This document shows, one piece after another, positions 7,062 to 11,219 of a stretch of DNA of 14,002 nucleotides. The stretch is from CAZECE01 sp964510525 (lineage in GTDB: Bacteria > Pseudomonadota > Gammaproteobacteria > Pseudomonadales > JANQJO01). The position numbers and the translations under genes are program-made. Under the pieces are notes generated by a model. That model was not told where the DNA came from and ran no database searches. It was given only the letters and a program-made list of their open reading frames with translations. Location: positions 1 through 14,002 of the forward strand of contig CAZECE010000044.1 in assembly GCA_964510525.1 (NCBI GenBank), in the 5' to 3' direction. Each line of letters begins with the position of its first letter. Position 1 is the stretch's first letter.

Positions 7062-8105
7062 TTAGGCTTTTTTCCGCTTGCTTTGGTTGAGGTAACGTCT
7101 CGGGTCTACGGATTTGCCTTCAACGAGCACCTCAAAATGCACGTGTGGTCCGGTTGAGCGGCCAGTGCTGCCCACGGTAGCGACGGTTTGGCCTTCTTTG
7201 ATCAGTTGGCCAGATGAGACAAGGATTTTTTTGCAATGAGCATATCGTGTAACGTAGCCATTTGGGTGGCTGACTTCGACCAGGTTACCATAGCCTCTGA
7301 CATAACCCGCTCGTAACACAACGCCAGATGAGACGCTCAGAATGGGCTCACCTTCTCGGCTGGCGATATCAATGCCATCATGCCAGGCTCTGCGGCCGGT
7401 AAAAGGGTCCTTTCTAAAGCCGTATTTTGAGGAGATCCAGCCATGTTCTACGGGACTGTTGTCAATATTTAGGCTGTGGTGTAAGTGCTTGTTTTTAATA
7501 ATGTCGCTGATCACGTAAAAGCGGTTGGCTTGTTTTTCAAGTGTGGTCATGACGACCTGAAGGGAGTTTTCTAACGATTTGAGTTCCTGTTGGGCTTCTT
7601 TGATTGTGTTATAACCCAGGATGGGCTCACTGGTAAGGTGGGGGCCGCCTAATGGGGGTGGGGCGTCAAAATTAAAGCCTTCATCAACCAGTCCGCTGGC
7701 GTTCAGGAGCGCTTTGGCGAGTTCGTCCAAGCGAGATAGTCGCGCTTCGGCTTTACTGACTTTTAAGTTGAGGTGTTCCAGTTTGCTGTTCAAGGCCTGT
7801 TCTTCTGGGCTATTCGATGTGAAGTCGGGCTGATTTCTGTTGATTGTGCTGCTCAGATCTTGTGATGTGTTGATTTCGGATTCCAGCTCTGTGTTTTGAA
7901 TGGCAGAGGCTTCTACTAGGATTTCATTGACTTCATTGAGTTTGGCTTGTTGGGTTGGGTTTTGTTGGCCAAAAATATAACCACAAAATAGGGTGATTAG
8001 CTGCAGGCTGGCCAGAAAGGAGAAAATCATAGGCCAACTGAGCGCCCAAGCTTTCCTGGCTTTGTTGTTTTTTTCTTTAGATTGTTTCAGGAGGATGATT
8101 TTCAT
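7062..8105 (-). CDS. Membrane-anchored M23 (LytM-type) metallopeptidase
   Basis: The 347-residue protein has a short basic cytosolic head, one transmembrane helix (about 24-46), a periplasmic coiled-coil-like region (about 50-200) and a C-terminal M23 domain (about 220-340). Zinc ligands are intact: H242 and D246 (WHDGID) and H323 (HVHFE), plus H290 in RYAH. Such enzymes cut peptidoglycan cross-links or act as regulators of amidases; complete ligands favour an active enzyme. In Pseudomonas a homologous M23 gene lies divergent from a DUF721 gene beside lpxC and secA; here the divergent pairing with dciA is kept but lpxC and secA are not next to it. Its first 47 or so codons and upstream DNA are repeated at 8960-9180. 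Confidence 0.9.
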   Translation of the reverse strand: MKIILLKQSKEKNNKARKAWALSWPMIFSFLASLQLITLFCGYIFGQQNPTQQAKLNEVNEILVEASAIQNTELESEINTSQDLSSTINRNQPDFTSNSPEEQALNSKLEHLNLKVSKAEARLSRLDELAKALLNASGLVDEGFNFDAPPPLGGPHLTSEPILGYNTIKEAQQELKSLENSLQVVMTTLEKQANRFYVISDIIKNKHLHHSLNIDNSPVEHGWISSKYGFRKDPFTGRRAWHDGIDIASREGEPILSVSSGVVLRAGYVRGYGNLVEVSHPNGYVTRYAHCKKILVSSGQLIKEGQTVATVGSTGRSTGPHVHFEVLVEGKSVDPRRYLNQSKRKKA

Positions 8106-8135
8106 GAGGTAGATCTTATCAAATAGTTGTTCTTG

Positions 8136-8154
8136 TTAGATGTTTCTAATTGTT
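8136..8154. promoter_or_regulatory. Dyad-containing 19-bp element upstream of the M23 gene (copy 1)
   Basis: TTAGATGTTTCTAATTGTT, holding the dyad TTAGA-TGTT-TCTAA, is repeated exactly at 9135-9153 upstream of the truncated paralog. A TTGYAA hexamer (minus strand) sits at the same distance beyond it in both copies (8175-8180 and 9174-9179). It is likely part of a duplicated promoter or operator region; the function is unknown. Confidence 0.5.
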
Positions 8155-8248
8155 CCCTTTGTGCAGCACGTCGTTTACAATTTTCGAGAAGTTTTGCGTA
8201 ATGTTATGAAGCTATTGCTTTTTTTCTCTAAAATCGACTTACTATCAT

Positions 8249-8276
8249 AATAGAACAGGTTTTCAATTGGTCTATT
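8249..8276. promoter_or_regulatory. AT-rich inverted repeat in the M23-dciA divergent region
   Basis: AATAGA (8249-8254) and TCTATT (8271-8276) form an inverted repeat just upstream of dciA, within an AT-rich stretch (8220-8280) that probably holds the dciA promoter. No promoter boxes with convincing spacing can be assigned. Confidence 0.25.
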
Positions 8277-8322
8277 CTAATCTTTGCTCAGGCGTAAGCC
8301 AAATTCTTGTCGGTGGCATTTT

Positions 8323-8793
8323 GTGACCATACGTAAATCAAGGTCGGGGCCTGGCTACCGTCACCGTTCGGTTGGTCGTTTGATGGGGGAGCATAAGTTG
8401 CTCCAGGCTTTGTCGCAGCACAGCGCTTATTTGAGTGATCTGGAAGCCAAAGTGAAGGCGGTTTTATCTCAGGTCGGAGGGGTTAACCTCGCGGTATCGG
8501 TTATTCGGTATCAATCGGGTGTTTTGAAGTTGCAATTGGCGAATCAGGCCTGTGCAACGCGTTTTCGGTTTTTAGAGGCGCAGTTGGTGCCGCTCTTAAA
8601 AGAGTTGCCTGAGTTTGCTCATTTAGAAAGGCTGGTGGTGAGGGTGTCGCGGGCATCTCAAGAGGTTAAAACCGTTGCCAGGCGTGCTAAACCCTTGTCG
8701 GAGGAAAATGCGGGTATGTTTAAGGGCTCTGCTGACCTTTGTGAAGATCCTGACTTAAAAGCATCATTGTTGAGGCTGTCTAAACATTGTTGA
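8323..8793 (+). CDS. dciA: DciA-like replicative helicase loader (DUF721)
   Basis: The product (156 residues from GTG 8323) matches the DUF721/DciA family: a basic N-terminus leading into a helical segment (about 20-50), then a compact domain with LQLANQACATRFRFLEAQLVPLL (about 70-95), the region most alike among relatives, and a variable tail. DciA helps load DnaB onto DNA in bacteria that lack DnaC. I chose GTG 8323 because GGTGG precedes it at 6-nt spacing and the basic lead-in fits the family; TTG 8284 and ATG 8383 are alternatives. It is divergent from the M23 gene, as in Pseudomonas, and convergent with the truncated M23 copy, with a shared terminator hairpin between. Confidence 0.8.
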   Translation: MTIRKSRSGPGYRHRSVGRLMGEHKLLQALSQHSAYLSDLEAKVKAVLSQVGGVNLAVSVIRYQSGVLKLQLANQACATRFRFLEAQLVPLLKELPEFAHLERLVVRVSRASQEVKTVARRAKPLSEENAGMFKGSADLCEDPDLKASLLRLSKHC

Positions 8794-8823
8794 TTTACAG
8801 TTAAAGCTGTCTCAACATGTTTT
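8782..8823. terminator. Bidirectional terminator between dciA and the truncated M23 copy
   Basis: AAACA-TGTTGA-ACAG pairs with CTGT-TCAACA-TGTTT through small bulges (one T, three T, one C) around the loop TTAAAG. It has about 15 base pairs in all, with short T-rich ends on both strands. It overlaps the dciA stop codon and lies 14 bp from the 3' end of the convergent gene, the expected place for a shared end signal. Confidence 0.6.
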
Positions 8824-8836
8824 AGAGCGGGATTGC

Positions 8837-9106
8837 TCAAAGTTGTCGGGCAATGGCTCTTGCCTGAGCCCGTTGACTTTCTCTGGATGCTTTCATGATA
8901 TGTTGAAGGCACTCAAGCTTATTGTTTGCTTGGCTTGCGATTGCCTCTGATTCGGTTGTACTTTTCTGACCCAAAATATAACCGCCACACAGGGCAATGA
9001 GCTGGATGCTGATCAAAAAAGAAAAAATCATCGGCAGGCTGAGTCGCCAGGATTTTCTTGTTTTGCTGTTTTTTCCTTTCGGTTTTTTGTACAGAACAAT
9101 TTTCAT
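8837..9106 (-). CDS. Small membrane protein, truncated duplicate of the M23 protein's N-terminus
   Basis: The 89-residue product copies the head of the neighbouring M23 protein. Both begin MKI, then a Lys-rich stretch, PMIFSF, a hydrophobic segment and GGYILGQ/CGYIFGQ; about half of the first 47 residues are identical. It has one predicted transmembrane helix (about 24-46) and then a short Gln/Ala/Arg-rich periplasmic tail, with no peptidase domain. The DNA has diverged but the frame is open, and the upstream 19-bp element is shared. It is either a decaying fragment of a tandem duplication or a retained small anchor protein that could compete with or pair with the M23 protein. The ATG at 9106 aligns with the M23 start; no ribosome binding site is obvious at either. 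Confidence 0.65.
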   Translation of the reverse strand: MKIVLYKKPKGKNSKTRKSWRLSLPMIFSFLISIQLIALCGGYILGQKSTTESEAIASQANNKLECLQHIMKASRESQRAQARAIARQL

Positions 9107-9134
9107 TGCAAGGATGTTAGCAAGTTCTGATCTT

Positions 9135-9153
9135 TTAGATGTTTCTAATTGTT
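9135..9153. promoter_or_regulatory. Dyad-containing 19-bp element upstream of the truncated M23 copy (copy 2)
   Basis: Exact second copy of the 19-bp element at 8136-8154, on the same strand and 29 bp upstream of the start codon (31 bp in copy 1). Further upstream sequence also aligns with copy 1 at a constant offset of 999 bp out to the TTGYAA hexamer. Confidence 0.5.
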
Positions 9154-9188
9154 ATTTTTGTGTGGTTTCTTTATTGCAATTCTACGCG

Positions 9189-9250
9189 CCTGTGTGAAGC
9201 CCCCGGTTTTGGTGTCAGTTTCGATACCAGTCCCGGTGTTTTCACACAGG
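9189..9250. repeat. 62-bp imperfect palindrome downstream of recA
   Basis: A perfect 10-bp outer inverted repeat, CCTGTGTGAA (9189-9198) and TTCACACAGG (9241-9250), encloses inner partial pairings (CCGG with CCGG, TGGT with ACCA). It starts 35 nt past the recA stop codon in recA's direction. No T-run follows, so it is not a simple intrinsic terminator. Possible roles are a recA 3' end structure, a REP/MITE-like element or a regulator site. Confidence 0.6.
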
Positions 9251-9285
9251 AGCGATTTTTGTTTATTAAGCGCTAGTTGTTAATC

Positions 9286-10401
9286 TTAAGCACTAGTCGC
9301 TAGGTTAACGGCCGCCTTATCGGTTTCCTTTTTGGCTTTCCCTTGTTTGGTTGCCGCGGTTTGGGCTGCAGCGCCTTGTGTGTTCTCTCCGTTTTCAGGT
9401 GCGTTCGGCTCTACGTTTTTCAGCAGTTGAGCGCGAATCTGTGTTTCGATTTCGTCGGCGATTTCCAGATTCTCACTTAAAAAGTTGGCAGCATTGGTTT
9501 TGCCTTGGCCAATTTTGTTGCCTTGGTAGGCGTACCAGGCGCCGGCTTTGTCGATGAGGTTGAGTTTCACGCCGAGATCGATCAGCTCGCCCATGTGGTT
9601 GATGCCTTTGCCGTAGAGGATTTGGAATTCGGCTTGTCGAAAGGGCGGGGAGACCTTGTTTTTGACAACTTTGACGCGAGTCTCGTTACCAATGGCTTCA
9701 TCGCCTTGTTTGACAGAGCCAATGCGGCGGATGTCCAGGCGCACCGACGAATAAAACTTAAGGGCGTTACCCCCTGTGGTGGTTTCAGGGCTGCCGAACA
9801 TGACCCCAATTTTCATCCGAATTTGGTTGATGAAGACGGCGGTACAGTTGCTGCGTTTGATGTTGCCGGTGATTTTTCGCAGCGCTTGTGACATCAATCG
9901 TGCTTGTAAGCCAACGTGCTGATCACCCATGTCGCCTTCGATTTCGGCTTTGGGGGTCAAGGCGGCAACGGAATCAATGATGACCAAGTCGACGCCGCCG
10001 GATCGAACCAACATGTCGGTGATCTCGAGTGCTTGTTCGCCGGTGTCCGGCTGCGACAAAATGAGATCGTCGATATTGACGCCGAGTTTTTGAGCGTAGA
10101 CAGGGTCTAGGGCGTGCTCAGCGTCAATGAAAGCGGCGGTGCCACCGTCTTTTTGGCATTGCGCGATGGTTTGTAATGTTAGCGTGGTTTTACCACTGGA
10201 CTCTGGTCCGTAAATTTCGATGATGCGGCCCTTGGGTATGCCGCCAACACCTAGGGCAATGTCCAATCCTAACGATCCGGTTGAAATGACGGGCATCTTT
10301 TCTATGGTTCGATCACCCATGCGCATGATGGCGCCTTTGCCGAACTGTCTTTCGATTTGGCCGAGTGCGGCTTGTAGAGCTTTTTCGCGATTTTGATCCA
10401 T
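9286..10401 (-). CDS. recA: RecA recombinase / SOS coprotease
   Basis: This 371-residue RecA is complete: Walker A GPESSGKTT (65-73), catalytic E96 in FIDAEHALDP, Walker B LVIIDS (139-144), the L2 DNA-binding loop (about 195-210, FGSPETTTGGNALKFY), and the C-terminal domain. It forms filaments on single-stranded DNA, drives strand exchange and triggers LexA self-cleavage. The ATG at 10401 has AGGG about 9 nt upstream. The last 40 or so residues are Ala/Thr/Gln-rich with a net basic end, unlike the acidic tail of E. coli RecA. Control by LexA is well supported by the box at 10456-10471. No recX follows; a 62-bp palindrome and the M23 fragment come next. Confidence 0.98.
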   Translation of the reverse strand: MDQNREKALQAALGQIERQFGKGAIMRMGDRTIEKMPVISTGSLGLDIALGVGGIPKGRIIEIYGPESSGKTTLTLQTIAQCQKDGGTAAFIDAEHALDPVYAQKLGVNIDDLILSQPDTGEQALEITDMLVRSGGVDLVIIDSVAALTPKAEIEGDMGDQHVGLQARLMSQALRKITGNIKRSNCTAVFINQIRMKIGVMFGSPETTTGGNALKFYSSVRLDIRRIGSVKQGDEAIGNETRVKVVKNKVSPPFRQAEFQILYGKGINHMGELIDLGVKLNLIDKAGAWYAYQGNKIGQGKTNAANFLSENLEIADEIETQIRAQLLKNVEPNAPENGENTQGAAAQTAATKQGKAKKETDKAAVNLATSA

Positions 10402-10421
10402 CTGATGGGTCCCTCTCTCAG

Positions 10422-10445
10422 AGTGTTGTGGTCAGTGTTGTGGTC
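10422..10445 (-). repeat. 12-bp direct repeat (2 units) in the recA leader
   Basis: AGTGTTGTGGTC occurs twice in tandem, exactly (10422-10433 and 10434-10445), between the LexA box and the recA ribosome binding site. It is transcribed as leader RNA. Confidence 0.85.
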
Positions 10446-10455
10446 AGTTAGGTGT

Positions 10456-10471
10456 CTGTATGAATGAACAG
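10456..10471 (-). promoter_or_regulatory. LexA (SOS) box of recA
   Basis: CTGTATGAATGAACAG has the exact CTGT-N8-ACAG form of the gammaproteobacterial LexA operator. It begins 1 bp past the putative -10 box and covers the predicted start point, as at E. coli recA. LexA binding here would repress recA until DNA damage. Confidence 0.9.
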
Positions 10472-10472
10472 T

Positions 10473-10501
10473 ATGGTAGGGGCGAGAAAAAAAATTGTCT
10501 A
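10473..10501 (-). promoter_or_regulatory. recA promoter
   Basis: On the minus strand, -35 TAGACA (10496-10501, five of six consensus bases) and -10 TACCAT (10473-10478, four of six) are separated by 17 bp. The LexA box lies directly downstream, which supports the assignment. Confidence 0.75.
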
Positions 10502-10527
10502 GTGAAATTTTAAAATTAAAGCCAAAC

Positions 10528-10555
10528 CCGATTAAAAAAAGCCGATTAAAAATAG
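10528..10555 (-). repeat. 14-bp imperfect tandem repeat at the pncC stop codon
   Basis: CCGATTAAAAAAAG (10528-10541) and CCGATTAAAAATAG (10542-10555) differ at one position. The second copy contains the last pncC codons and the stop; the first repeats a stop in the 3' region. Confidence 0.7.
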
Positions 10556-11097
10556 TCAGTCGCCCAAGTGAGTAATCGTTGTAAACAGATCGCGACGGTT
10601 TGTGTGCGGATACTGTCCCTGTCGCCATTTAAATACAAGCACTCTGTTTTGCACTCTGTTTTAGATTCTGTTTTGTGTTTCGTTTCGCTGTTTTTGTTTG
10701 TAGCGCGAAACGCGACTGCGATCCACACGGTCCCGACCGGTTTGTCGGCGGTGCCGCCGTCAGGCCCTGCAATGCCACTGGTGGCGATGCCGATGTGTGT
10801 GTTGGCTAACCGCAATGCCTGTGTTGCCATCGCTTGTACGATGGCTTCACTGACCGCACCCTGTTCCGCAATGCGTTCGGCGGGGATGTGTAATAAGTTG
10901 GCTTTTGCCTGATTGCTGTACGTGACCCAGCCACATTCAAAGGTGTTGGATGCGCCCGGTAGGTCGGTTAACACTTTGGCCAACAAACCGCCGGTGCACG
11001 ATTCGGCTGTAGCGATTGTTAATGCGTGTGTTTGGCAATAGGAAGCGACTTGCTGGGCAAGGCGTGGAATGTTGGGTTGTGAATCGTGGTTTTGCAC
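10546..11097 (-). CDS. pncC: PncC nicotinamide-nucleotide amidase (CinA C-terminal family)
   Basis: This 183-residue protein matches the stand-alone CinA C-terminal domain. Motifs include TAESCTGG (30-37, S33), VTYSNQAK (58-65) and SGIAGPDGG (107-115), then KPVGTVWIA. PncC deamidates nicotinamide mononucleotide to nicotinate mononucleotide in NAD salvage. It has no N-terminal molybdopterin-binding-like domain, as in E. coli PncC. A GTG start at 11097 is the first usable codon. Compared with relatives, about 15-20 extra residues (about 133-153), charged and built from the repeat KTES/KTEC, sit in the loop before LNGDRDSIR; a 12-bp tandem repeat encodes them. The gene lies just upstream of recA on the same strand, a common gammaproteobacterial arrangement, and divergent from mutS. 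Confidence 0.92.
   Translation of the reverse strand: MQNHDSQPNIPRLAQQVASYCQTHALTIATAESCTGGLLAKVLTDLPGASNTFECGWVTYSNQAKANLLHIPAERIAEQGAVSEAIVQAMATQALRLANTHIGIATSGIAGPDGGTADKPVGTVWIAVAFRATNKNSETKHKTESKTECKTECLYLNGDRDSIRTQTVAICLQRLLTWATDYF
10639..10674 (-). repeat. 12-bp tandem repeat (3 units) within pncC
   Basis: GCACTCTGTTTT is repeated exactly at 10639-10650 and 10651-10662, followed by AGATTCTGTTTT at 10663-10674 and a degenerate fourth unit. It is in frame and encodes KTEC-KTEC-KTES on the coding strand, in a surface loop of PncC. Confidence 0.9.
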
Positions 11098-11138
11098 TGT
11101 TAGACTCGGGTGTTTTTCACTTAGCTAATCATCCATTG

Positions 11139-11219
11139 ATGACCATGGTTGATGGCCATGATTCATGACCATGGATGACTGATGACAATGGTTGGTTTAT
11201 GACAATGGTTGGTTTATGA
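11139..11219 (+). promoter_or_regulatory. mutS leader: 17-bp repeat array with four chained mini-ORFs
   Basis: A unit beginning ATGACCATGG or ATGACAATGG starts at 11139, 11165, 11182 and 11199; the last two are identical 17-bp copies. Each ATG opens a mini-ORF of 5-9 codons: MTMVDGHDS (11139-11168), MTMDD (11165-11182), MTMVGL (11182-11202), MTMVGL (11199-11219). Each stop overlaps the next start (ATGA, TGATG, ATGA), and the last stop overlaps the mutS ATG at 11216. No strong ribosome binding site precedes them. It could couple translation into mutS or be a by-product of repeat growth. Confidence 0.55.

Noticed and set aside
8284..8322. TTG start of dciA at 8284
   Set aside because: No ribosome binding site precedes it, whereas GTG 8323 has GGTGG at good spacing.
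8847..8872. GC-rich hairpin near the end of the truncated M23 copy
   Set aside because: It lies in coding sequence and the downstream hairpin at 8782-8823 is a better terminator candidate.
9189..9250. Integron attC site
   Set aside because: The palindrome lacks the GTTRRRY/RYYYAAC core sites, and no cassette or integrase is nearby.
9505..9891. Plus-strand ORF of 128 codons opposite recA
   Set aside because: It is the antisense shadow of conserved recA codons; the translation resembles no family.
11192..11215. TTG start for mutS eight codons upstream
   Set aside because: It lies inside the 17-bp leader repeat; the ATG at 11216 fits the family and needs no rare start.
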